Of a DNA stretch of 18,479 bases, positions 10,940 to 18,479 are shown piece after piece. The first letter of the stretch is position 1; every line of letters starts with the position of its first letter. Below the pieces are notes generated by a model. The model searched no databases, was not told where the DNA came from, and saw nothing but the letters and a program-made list of their open reading frames with translations. The position numbers and the translations under genes are program-made. Source of the stretch: Monoraphidium neglectum (lineage: Eukaryota > Chlorophyta > Chlorophyceae > Sphaeropleales > Selenastraceae); contig NW_014013021.1 of NCBI RefSeq assembly GCF_000611645.1, positions 3,849-22,327 on the forward strand. Reading direction: 5' to 3'.

Positions 10940-11519
10940 AGCTGTGGTTGTGTCAACGTGGCTGAGCCTGCAAGCCCGCTGTGCTGCTGGTCGGGTTGGC
11001 GGTCCTGCGCGCTCGGCCTGCTGTTGGCCCCACCTCTGAGGGAGCCTTGCTTTGCTGGCTGCGCTACGCAGAGCGAGTGCTCTTGGAGATGGGTAAGCCG
11101 CCATAGCGGCAACACAGAGCGGCACCTCAAGCAGCAAAACAAACGGTCATCCACAGCCGTGTATGACGGATCAGTACGGTCAGCTTGCGTTTGTGTGCAG
11201 CCGAATCAATTGCCGCTGATAAGCGCAACTTCAAAACATGCACATGTTCACCATCGACGGCAGTCAGGGCAATTCACATCAGGTTCCAGTGTTCTGGTGC
11301 CTGGGCGTGTCAAAACTTAGCAGCAATTCCTGGGTTGTTTGCAGACACAAACGCATTGCTTTGCTACCCTTCATTGTGGCTCCAAAGCTTGTGTAGTACA
11401 TCATCCAGGGCTCTCAGCAGGCATCAGGACCTTGACATGGCATGACATCACATCAAATTTATACATCCAACCTATTCTCCATGAGCAGCATGAGCACAGG
11501 TCCTACGCATTATGATATT
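10940..11519. other. Spacer downstream of PDCD2L
   Basis: About 580 nt between PDCD2L and repeat R1. The longest plus-strand frame (10958-11320) has no recognisable domain, and its composition does not resemble the exons of this window. I see no gene, RNA or repeat here. Confidence 0.55.
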
Positions 11520-12486
11520 TGATGCAGTCACGTTCTAAGGCGCCCACAAGCACAGTCTCATGTCTGACTTCCAATCTTGAGTTATGAGCGTGCAGCGGCA
11601 CTGCAGGCAATCAAACGCCGGACCCTGTTTCTGATGCTCACCAAGTTCAGCTGGCATACAATGTTTTCTGTCTCTTTCATTCTCTTGCGGCATCAGCACT
11701 TCTTGAGCGAGGGATAGTCGAACTAGAACTACGGTTTCAAACAGCCCGAGGCGCTCCGGTTGGACGTTGACCACGATAAAAAAAACATCTCATGCACGAT
11801 TGCAGTATCCACCGCCATCCGGTATGGGTCACAAGATGGCTAAGCGGTGTGCATAGGATGGCCTGCAGCGCCGTCAATGCAGCGACGCGCTGTCGTTGAC
11901 TTGCTTGCGCTAGCGCGACCGTACCGTACCCTGCACGTATCGCCAGCCAAGCCCACGTACTGCACTCACAAACATGTGGACAGGTCAGCCTCAACAAGAG
12001 GTCGGCCTCAACAAGGTCAATGAAATCAGGGATGTGATGGTTGCTCTGACAGGATGTCACGCACATATCGTCTGGGCTGCACTCCACCCACAACACAGTG
12101 GTAGAACCCGCCTTCGGACCACTGCATCCGCAGGGTGCAAACTGTCACAGCTTCCTCGTGTGCGTGGCACAATCCATGCTGTGGGGGATGTTCTGGGCGT
12201 TACAGCCCTTCCCATTTTTGAGCCGAATAGCCGAGGGAGGAGGACTTGTCTGGAGCCAAGCAACCGGGGAGAGAGCCCCTCCCCAACCCTCACAAGCGGC
12301 GGCCTGCATGGGACCCCTGGCGGGCTACCGCTGCTGGGTAGGGACTGTCATGGCTCCGCGTGCGGCGGGCGGCTCTGTTGGGCGGCTTCAAGCATGGCGC
12401 ACTGTGACACTCTACAAAGCCTGCATCGCACGTCATACCTCACCTCGTTGGCATGATGCAATAAAGTGTGTAAACAAACAAATCAC

Positions 12487-12685
12487 CTGCAATTTTGGGC
12501 ATTGAGTCGATGCCCAAAACTTCGGAAGTTGGAGCGCAGGGCCCACAAGCTTGATCTTGCTGCAGAGTAGCATGTTCAAAGAAGCCTTTGAGTTGTTGTG
12601 CCGCAGGGTGCAGCAGCGCCGTCCCATTGGTCTTGCGCGACAGTAGCCGCGCAAGCAGAGGCGGCAGCATCCCCAGCTTGGCCAG
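12487..12685 (-). pseudogene. Exon-like segment inside R copy 1, probable gene relic
   Basis: A minus-strand frame of 66 residues starts LAKLGMLPPLLARLLSR and continues to KGFFEHATLQQDQ. It is bounded by an acceptor (TGACAG before 12685) and a donor (GCAG^GTGATT at 12487-12486). The homologous stretch in R copy 2 (about 16150-16290) keeps LLAR...TDGT and GLFKLAVLRQDE, but in different frames, so that copy is broken. I cannot name the parent protein. No further exons of a complete gene were found, so a relic is more likely than a working gene. Confidence 0.3.
12493..12519. other. Perfect 10-bp inverted repeat (hairpin)
   Basis: TTTTGGGCAT and ATGCCCAAAA face each other across a 7-nt loop. The small palindrome CTTCGGAAG follows immediately at 12520-12528. 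It lies just downstream of the TGTAA word of R copy 1. R copy 2 has a weaker related sequence near 16146-16165. Confidence 0.75.
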
Positions 12686-12930
12686 CTGTCACGTGAGACA
12701 AGCAAACCAATTTCTGCATTAACACAGCCCTGTGAGCACAAGGGGGTGGTGATGAGAGGAGCACAAGTCAAGACTGCTCTGGCACCATTGTTGCTGTTGG
12801 CATGTGTGCGGAAGTCAGTTTTGCAGAAAAAGGGGGCCTTGATGATCAACAACGGGCTTTTTTGCAGTGACCTGTTATTGTTTATTAGCATGATGTGTCA
12901 CCTGTGCGCAGGCAAATCAGGATGCTATAT

Positions 12931-13246
12931 CAGGCGCCGCTGCCGGCAGGTGTTGGTCTGACAGCTATTAAAGCCCTGCTGCTGTGGACCCGTGGCTCAC
13001 TTAGAGTTGGTCGTTGCCACTAGTGACCTGAACGTGCTGAAATGTGTGGTGTCAAGATCGGATGCGTCACTTCTACACGAAGCAGCACCCGCTTGTTGAG
13101 CTCCTGTGCTGCGGTCTCTGCTGGTTCTGCTGCTGTTACCGCTACCCCTGCAGCTGGCTTGAGCAAAGAGTCGTCCATCCAGATTCACTCGCATTCTTGA
13201 TTCCCCCAATAGTACATCAGCATAGAGCCGAGGCAGTTTCTGATTG
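12931..13246. other. Spacer downstream of F-box copy 2
   Basis: About 315 nt between repeat R1 and the poly(A) signal of the minus-strand F-box gene. It contains a CTG-rich patch near 13105-13130. I see no supported gene. Confidence 0.5.
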
Positions 13247-13251
13247 TTACA
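13247..13251 (-). terminator. TGTAA poly(A) signal of F-box copy 2
   Basis: TTACA on the plus strand reads TGTAA on the minus strand, about 90 nt downstream of the stop codon of F-box copy 2. Confidence 0.45.
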
Positions 13252-13341
13252 ACAAAGCAGATGATAAAAGAGGGCAGCGGCACAGCAAGCAGACACAAAC
13301 CCTTGCTCCTGGTCGACACAAATTGTTGGTGACGCCTGGCC

Positions 13342-15079
13342 TCAGCCGCTGCGCACCCTGATGCGCCCCGCGCGGGCCGCCGCTTGGAGGCGCTGCAGCT
13401 CGGGCTGGTTCTGCTCCAGCTGCATGCTCTTCGCAGAGAGCACCACCTTGTTCAGAGATGAGATGCCCAGCAGCGCATCGGCTGTGCCCAATGGCAGGGT
13501 GGTGAGGGCCTCGTCGCCACCCAGGTCCAAAGTCTGGGCAAGTCAGGAGTGGCGAGAGGGATGATGGGATTTATTAATTGCAGGGGTCATGCAGGGTGAG
13601 GGCGGCAAGCAAGGCATATGAGGCAGGGTGAGGGCGGCAAGGGGGTCGTATGAGGGCTTAAATCTGGACTACTACAAGCCGTGCTCATCGAGTGCATGCG
13701 CGACCATCAACCCAGGGCCCAATCACCTGGAGCTGCGTTAGCTTTGCAATACTCGGCTTGATGGCGATGCCCTCGGCGTCGCGCACGCGCAGGTAGCGCA
13801 GGGATATGCACGGCCATACATATCTCAGGGCGTCGTCCGTGCTTTTAGGGTGTGCACCTGGCCCTTGCTGGACCTCTTTGAGCGGATAATTTGACAGGGC
13901 CAACCTTGACAAAAAGCGCAGCGTCGATAGCTTCGCAAAGTTTTCTGGCAGTGCCGTCATCCACCAGCCAAGACCAGACCCGTCGATGTGCATCCGTCGC
14001 AGGCCCTGCAGCAGCGTCAAGTCCAGAGCCGGCAGGAAGTCGGGACACCCGTTCATAACGAGCGTGTCGAGGCCGGACAGGCCGCCGCCTGGCGGCAGGG
14101 ACTTCAGTGCTTTGCACAGGGTCAGCTCGAGAACCTGGGCATTGTTTGCGTGGTGAGGTATGGTTTCATCAAATTGAATACATAAATATCACATGAACGG
14201 GCTGGAACCCGTGCAGCAGCAAAATGTGTGCAGCACACCTGCAGGCGCAGCAGCGTCGGGTGCCCGATGATGCCGAGGTCTCGAATCCTGCACCCTGTCA
14301 AGGCGAGGTGATCTAGCTGTGGCGCGCTGCGCGCCAGCCTGCCAATGCTGTCAGCCGGCGTGCAAATCAGTTCCAGCCGGCGGAGCGCCACAAAGTGCTG
14401 CAGCGGGGCAGGGTCCTTGCTTGGCGCGTCGAGCTGCGGGTTGTCCAGGGCGAGCATTCGCAGGCAAGGCAGGCCCCTGCCCAACTCGCAGAGCTTTGTA
14501 GCAGGGATGGTGTCGCCGCGCCGCCCAGAAGGGTCATCATCTGACGGCGTGCCCAGGATCCGGAGCTCCACCAACCGCCCGAGGCAGGGTCGGCCGTCGC
14601 GCGGCTGCTTCCGCATCACAGCCATCGCCAAGGCGTTGATTGCGCTCACCACGCCGACAAACGCAAGACGCTCAAGGCGAGGGGCCTGGCCAACGGCCAC
14701 CAGCTCGTAGGAAAGCTTGGCTGCGTTTTTGATGCCGAACTGAGAGTCCTTGTAAGTAATGATGAGCTCGCTCAGACCCGGGAAAACCTTTACTGCGCTG
14801 CTGATGTCCTCGGGCTTGATCGCCTTGGGCAGGGCTACCACGGCCCCCCGCGCAGCAGCGTGCCACGCCTTGCAAACAGATGCAGCCACCTTGCTATCAT
14901 TATCCTTGAGCCGCTCCATTATTCGGCCCAGCGGCTCCGATGGCAAGTCGGCCCATCGACGTTGACCGCCGACGCTGTGCTGCTTGTGATGTTGCCTGCG
15001 CAGGACCACATGACGAGGAGGGATCAGCACTTGTGGTCCGAAACATAATTATCAACATCATAGTCTGCGGTGCTTACAT
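13342..15079 (-). CDS. F-box/leucine-rich-repeat protein, copy 2 (452 aa)
   Basis: Exons on the minus strand are 15079-15078 (AT only), 14995-14239, 14134-13727 and 13533-13342, with introns of 82, 104 and 193 nt. Coding exon lengths (757, 408, 192) equal those of copy 1 exactly. The start codon is made by joining AT (donor GTAAGC) to G, and no other in-frame ATG precedes the F-box. Residues about 14-50 form a more canonical F-box than copy 1: WADLPSEPLGRIMERL, then VAASVCKAWHAAARGAV. Leucine-rich units follow, including LRMLALDNPQL, LDHLALTGCRI, LDTLVMNGCP, LRRMHIDGSGLGWW, LRYLRVRDAEG and LQTLDLGGD. The likely role is a substrate-recognition subunit of an SCF ubiquitin ligase. The substrate is unknown. 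It is inverted relative to copy 1 and is flanked by direct copies of repeat R. Confidence 0.85.
13591..13654. repeat. Two-copy 32-bp tandem repeat in intron 3 of F-box copy 2
   Basis: Two units of 32 bp start at 13591 and 13623. Their first 19 bases are identical (GCAGGGTGAGGGCGGCAAG). The repeat lies within the 13534-13726 intron, so it does not affect the protein. Confidence 0.85.
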
Positions 15080-15169
15080 GTATGCTTGGCTTGCTGCCCC
15101 GCCTGGTCCGGGCGCAAGGGGCATACGCGGTCTCTGACAAGTTGGAGGAATGTTCAGTACCAATGCTTA
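15080..15169. promoter_or_regulatory. Proximal upstream region of F-box copy 2
   Basis: Only about 90 nt separate the split start codon from the approximate edge of repeat R2. The 5' UTR and core promoter of F-box copy 2 (minus strand) must therefore lie here or inside R2. No clear TATA word is visible on the minus strand. Confidence 0.3.
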
Positions 15170-16395
15170 ATCATGTGCGTGATGACGACGTGCACATGCT
15201 TGCTCGACGTTCAACTGCCAGTGCTGCTGCATAGATGACACTGCGACAATCACAATTAACGGCCCTTTTTCTATCAGGAAGGTGCGCGACACCGCGCTGA
15301 TAATACTTGCCACATAGCTGGAGTGCGTCTTGTATCTTACAGCCCTTCGCGGCATCAGCAATTGCCAGGGAACAGAACGAAACAGCCCAGGCTGATCGTC
15401 GCCCGTAGAGGACGCCGACCAGGAATAACGCACCTCATGCAATGATTTGATAATACTGTGATCGTGTTTGTGGCACTAGCTGGCTCAACGGGACGCACAG
15501 CATGGCCTGCAGCCTCTAAGCCTCGTCAATGCAGCGAGGCGCTGTTGCTGACTTGCTCGCTTGTGCCTGCGCTACACTGCACACAGTGCCCGCCAACCCA
15601 CTGACTGATACCTGAACACTCACAACCATCTCAACAGGTTGTCTGACATAATTCTTGGAATCAGGGACGCCATGGCTGCACGGAATGACGCACGTTATGC
15701 CCAACTTGTGTGGGTTGAGTTGCGCCCACAACGGCGTGGCAGAACCCGCTCTCGGACCACTGTAGCCGCAGGGTGGGGACTGTCACGGCTCCCGCGTGGG
15801 TGCGGCGAAACCCATGCTGTGGGGGATATTCCGCGCAGTACAGCCCTTCCCGTCTTTGAGCCTCATAGAAGGACGTGGTTGCAGCAAATCCGGGGTGGAG
15901 AGAGCCCCTCCGCAACCCTCTCAAGCGACAGCCTGCATGGAACCCCTGGCCGAGCACCGCTGCTGCGGCGTGGCAGAACCCGCTCTCGGACCACTGGAGC
16001 CGCAGGGTGGGGACTGTCACGGCTCCGCGTGCGACGGGTGGCTCTGTTGGCGGCTGCACGCACAGCACGGCGTTGTTGCCTCCACACCAAGCCCGCACCT
16101 GATACATCACCTCGCTGGCATGATGTGATGCACTGTAAACAGATACATGCCAAGGCATCGAGTAGAGAGCACAGCACCCCTTTGCTTCATCCTGCCGCAA
16201 TACAGCAAGTTTAAATAAACCAGGGATTTGTGGGAACAGAGGACGCAGCGGGCGTCCCATCAGTCAGGCATAACGGCGGCCGCGCAAGCAGGCACAGGAG
16301 TCTTATGAATTTCATATTGCCAAGTTTATTAACAAGGACCTGTGTTCGTTTGTCTGCATGTCATGTGACCTGTGCACAGGAAACACACCTCGCCG
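15170..16395 (+). repeat. Dispersed repeat R, copy 2
   Basis: This is the second copy of the element described at 11520-12930, in the same orientation. The conserved core is about 15487-16140 and ends in TGTAAAC (16134-16140). Compared with copy 1 it has about 40 extra bases at 15966-16009, which form part of an internal direct repeat. Its left edge lies just upstream of F-box copy 2. The boundaries are approximate because the flanks are diverged. Confidence 0.6.
15732..16026. repeat. Internal 61-bp direct repeat in R copy 2
   Basis: Positions 15732-15792 and 15966-16026 match at 60 of 61 bases, 234 bp apart. On the minus strand both encode AVTVPTLRLQWSESGFCHA. Their near-identity contrasts with the much greater divergence between R copies 1 and 2. 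Confidence 0.92.
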
Positions 16396-16626
16396 TGTGT
16401 ACAATGGCATCACACCCTCCACTGACAATAGCTGACAGCGCTAGGATGCCTTCGTGGACAGCGACCACCCGGCCGCTGTGGTCGCCCTGAACAGCCTCAC
16501 TTGGTCCAAGGGCTTGTGTATTGCAGTGCATGATCAGTCACAGCAGGCAGGAAAGGGCAGCACCTTGCGTCCGACGCCTTACCAGACTGTTTGACGCCTC
16601 AACTCCTACAGGCAGCATGGCACCAT
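16396..16626. other. Spacer between R copy 2 and the right-edge gene
   Basis: About 230 nt with no supported gene. Weak traces of R similarity may continue to about 16470. It lies beyond the poly(A) signal of the minus-strand gene. Confidence 0.5.
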
Positions 16627-16631
16627 TTACA
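16627..16631 (-). terminator. TGTAA poly(A) signal of the right-edge gene
   Basis: TTACA on the plus strand reads TGTAA on the minus strand, about 205 nt downstream of the stop at 16836-16838. Confidence 0.4.
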
Positions 16632-16835
16632 AACTTGCTAAGGACTGCAAGTATCAAGGGGAAACAGAGGCTCGTCCTTGCAGGGACGCATTGGCGCACG
16701 TGGGTCATCTCAAAGGCGGGTGTACAAACTGCCTGCAGAATCGAGGCAGGCCCCTCGCAGAGCGTCAGAACCAACTCTCAGTGGCCTGCACTGCAACAAC
16801 CATGGGTCAAATTGACGCGAACATGCTCACACGCA

Positions 16836-18479
16836 CTACTCGTCCTCTCCGCTGCTGTCGCCGGCGCCGCCTCCTCGCGTGTTGCCTCCGCTGCGGCTGG
16901 CGAATCTGACCTGCTGCCCAGGCCTCAGCGGTGTACCCCTGACCACGTGCGGCGCCACCAGGTGAGGGGGCGACTTCGCCTCTGGAGCTGCGGTGCCCGC
17001 CGCTGCCGCTGCTGCCGCTGCTGCCGCTGCTGCTGCAGCTGCACGGCTGGGCGCCGCCTGGCCCCGCTTGCTGCCGCTGCCCTCAGGGCTGCGTGCTGTG
17101 TGAGGGGGCAGCTCCGGGGGCTGGCTGTCTTCCCGTTCGGCTGGGGCGCAGGGGCCCTCGGCGCCAGACGGCACCGCCGAAGGCGAGGGCAGCTGCTGGC
17201 CGCTGGCATCCCCGGCGGCGGGCGAGGCGGCTTGGCGCCTGCTGCTGGGGCTCTCACCCTGCTGCTCCGCCACCCTCCCCTCGTCCTCCTTGACCATCCC
17301 GTTGCCCTGCAGCACCAGAAGTGCACCATACGGGTCCTCAAGGTCGCCATCGCCGCCGTCGCCGCTGCCGCCGCCGCCGTCGCCGTCGCTATCATCGCCG
17401 CCGCTGACGTCACCGCCGCCGCCGTCGCGTAGCCCGCGGTCGCCGCCGTCGCCGCCAACGCCGACGCCGACGCGGCCGGTGCCGTGTTCGCCATGCTGGC
17501 AGTCGGTTTGGCCGCACTCCGGGCAGCGCAGCTCGTAGTTGCGGTCGTCCAGCCCCGCGGTGTCGGCCTCCTCGTCCTCGTGCTGCGGGGCACCCGGTGG
17601 TGGCCCGCCGCCGCCCGCATCGCCGCCGCCGCCATCTTCACCGTCCTCTTCCTCCGAGGTGGGGATATAGTTTGCCATGAAAAAATCTGTGGCGATCTGC
17701 ACCGCCTTGAGCTGCAGCTGCGGGGGCGCCGCCGCCACGCCGCCGCCTGCGCCCGCGCCCGTCGGTGCTGAGTGCCACGGCAGCGCCGCGACGACCTCAC
17801 GGCAATACGAGTCCAGGATGCACTTGCTGCCGTCCTCGCCGGGGTCCAGTTTCTTCGCCACCGTGCGGCCGTCCGCCATTCTCAGCTTGGCCCCAGCCTC
17901 TGGCACAGCGGCCTCCAGCAGGGCAGTGGCCGCCCGCAGCTCCATGATGTCGTCGCCTTTTGCCTCTCTGAGCAGCGCGGACCCAGGGGTGTACCCGCGC
18001 TCCACGGCGGCCAAGACCTCCGCCGAAACGAATGTCATGCAGAGCTCGTGAGGCCACGTGGCGATGAAGGCGCCGCCCAGGACCAGCATAACCTCCTCAA
18101 CCGTCCAGAGCCCTGCGGGCGAGGAGGGCAGGCCGTCCACAAGGGGAAACGGCGCCGCCGGCTCCGCGTGGTCGCCGCCGCCCGCAGCCGCTGCGTCCCG
18201 GCCCGCGGCGTGGTCGCCGCCGCCCGCTGCCGCTGCGTCCCAGCCCGCGGCGTCGTCGCCGCCGCCCGCGCCGCCACTGCCGCCCGCACCGCCGCCGCCG
18301 CCCGCGCCGCCGCCATGGAGGCGCTTGACGTCAGCCAGGAAGCCTGCGGCGGCTACCACGCCAACAAGCTGCTTGGTGCTGAGCAGCTCGCGGTGCTCCA
18401 GGATTAACCTGCCCTGGCCGTCGCACGACACGACCAGCTGCGACGCGCAGCCGAGCCCGCCGCCGTTTGCCAGCGGCGG
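16836..18479 (-). CDS. Unrecognised low-complexity protein, 5' end outside the window
   Basis: A single minus-strand frame of 547 residues runs uninterrupted from the right edge to a TAG stop. I do not recognise the family. The first visible block (QLVVSCDGQGRLILEHREL, then STKQLVGVVAAAGFLADVKRL) looks folded. A Gly/Ala/Asp tandem repeat follows, then a second folded-looking block (LWTVEEVMLVLGGAFIATW through to ILDSYCREVVAALPWH). Next come IATDFFMANYIPTSEEE, an acidic stretch, a CPECGQTDCQHG cysteine/histidine patch, Gly/Asp-rich linkers, a 15-alanine run and a Ser/Gly/Arg-rich tail. No signal peptide or membrane segment is seen, but the N-terminus is missing. Introns inside the low-complexity parts cannot be excluded. 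Competing plus-strand frames here are shorter and have coding-unlike composition. It may be a lineage-restricted algal protein. Confidence 0.65.
   Translation of the reverse strand, partial: PPLANGGGLGCASQLVVSCDGQGRLILEHRELLSTKQLVGVVAAAGFLADVKRLHGGGAGGGGGAGGSGGAGGGDDAAGWDAAAAGGGDHAAGRDAAAAGGGDHAEPAAPFPLVDGLPSSPAGLWTVEEVMLVLGGAFIATWPHELCMTFVSAEVLAAVERGYTPGSALLREAKGDDIMELRAATALLEAAVPEAGAKLRMADGRTVAKKLDPGEDGSKCILDSYCREVVAALPWHSAPTGAGAGGGVAAAPPQLQLKAVQIATDFFMANYIPTSEEEDGEDGGGGDAGGGGPPPGAPQHEDEEADTAGLDDRNYELRCPECGQTDCQHGEHGTGRVGVGVGGDGGDRGLRDGGGGDVSGGDDSDGDGGGGSGDGGDGDLEDPYGALLVLQGNGMVKEDEGRVAEQQGESPSSRRQAASPAAGDASGQQLPSPSAVPSGAEGPCAPAEREDSQPPELPPHTARSPEGSGSKRGQAAPSRAAAAAAAAAAAAAAAGTAAPEAKSPPHLVAPHVVRGTPLRPGQQVRFASRSGGNTRGGGAGDSSGEDE
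16998..17042. repeat. GCN run coding 15 alanines
   Basis: Fifteen consecutive alanine codons (minus strand) lie near the C-terminus of the right-edge protein. Mixed GCA, GCG and GCT codons indicate an old or selected homopolymer rather than a fresh expansion. Confidence 0.9.
18168..18290. repeat. 42-bp in-frame minisatellite
   Basis: Units starting at 18168, 18210 and 18252 repeat with a 42-bp period. They encode a 14-residue unit of the type AAGxDAAAAGGGDH in the right-edge protein. There are two full copies and a diverging third, and the period keeps the reading frame. Confidence 0.88.

Larger units (their letters stand above)
11520..12930 (+). repeat. Dispersed repeat R, copy 1
   Basis: This copy aligns with 15170-16395 in the same orientation. 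The best part is about 11848-12475 against 15487-16140. Shared words in the same order include ATGCTGTGGGGGAT, ACAGCCCTTCCC, GAGAGAGCCCCTCC, GGCTCCGCGTGCG, CATCACCTCG/CATACCTCACCTCG and a TGTAAAC near the end (12469-12475 here). The flanks align more weakly, so both ends are approximate. No terminal inverted repeat, target-site duplication or poly(A) tail was recognised. Protein-like similarity between the copies persists in patches on the minus strand. It could be an old mobile element or a decayed duplicated gene. Confidence 0.6.

Noticed and set aside
10958..11320. 120-codon plus-strand open frame after PDCD2L
   Set aside because: It starts beyond the PDCD2L stop and TGTAA signal, has no recognisable domain, and does not continue the conserved PDCD2L C-terminus.
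11830..11850. tRNA A-box-like word (TGGCTAAGCGGTG) in R1 and a similar one in R2
   Set aside because: No B-box (GGTTCGAnnCC) follows at a suitable distance and no cloverleaf can be drawn, so a tRNA or tRNA-derived SINE is not supported.
11974..12456. Plus-strand open frame of 160 codons in R copy 1, partly matched in R copy 2
   Set aside because: The homologous frame in R2 shifts at the roughly 40-bp length difference. Several other frames are also open in both copies, so coding on this strand is not supported.
11520..16395. R copies as LTRs of a retrotransposon enclosing F-box copy 2
   Set aside because: The internal region encodes a normal intron-bearing F-box/LRR gene on the minus strand, with no polymerase or integrase. 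The two copies are too diverged, and TG...CA ends with a target duplication were not seen.
16521..17432. Long plus-strand open frame opposite the right-edge gene
   Set aside because: It is an antisense shadow of the GC-rich minus-strand gene, with Arg/Cys/Pro-rich composition and no motif. The 17772-18407 plus-strand frame is the same case.
1..18479. CRISPR array, bacterial operon or phage-type defence system
   Set aside because: There are no regularly spaced repeats with spacers and no prokaryotic gene organisation. Spliced genes and TGTAA signals point to algal nuclear DNA.

Overview
This window looks like nuclear DNA from a GC-rich green alga (Chlorophyta). Exons are GC-rich and split by short GT-AG introns of about 80 to 420 nt. 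TGTAA, the chlorophyte poly(A) signal, lies downstream of every gene whose 3' end is in the window. Coding regions carry runs of Gln, Ala, Gly and Asp, with CAG/CTG and GCN microsatellites. There is no operon, ribosome-binding-site or other prokaryotic layout. The species cannot be named from this sequence.

Layout from left to right. (1) Positions 1-4021, minus strand: the middle and C-terminal part of a large alpha-helical protein in seven phase-matched exons, running off the left edge. It best resembles the FIRRM/FLIP (MEICA1, DUF4487) family, partners of the AAA ATPase FIGNL1 in controlling RAD51/DMC1. (2) About 2 kb of less GC-rich spacer. (3) Positions 6045-7822, plus strand: F-box/leucine-rich-repeat protein copy 1. 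(4) Positions 8594-10922, plus strand: a complete five-exon PDCD2L/Tsr4-type gene, a 40S ribosome-assembly chaperone family. (5) A spacer holding dispersed repeat copy R1. (6) Positions 13342-15079, minus strand: F-box/LRR copy 2. (7) Repeat copy R2. (8) Positions 16836-18479, minus strand: an unrecognised low-complexity protein running off the right edge.

The strongest signal is the F-box/LRR pair. The two copies are inverted around PDCD2L. Their coding exons after the first have identical lengths (757, 408 and 192 nt) and both proteins come to 452 residues. In both, the start codon itself is cut by an 82-nt intron between AT and G. F-box copy 2 is also flanked by direct copies of the diverged R repeat, whose minus strand keeps patches of protein-like similarity, suggesting a decayed gene or element.

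I see no evidence of a wholly new multi-gene system. The genes are unrelated housekeeping or regulatory genes plus a local duplicated family. All gene models come from splice-site consensus, reading-phase agreement and recalled family patterns. No database search was possible.
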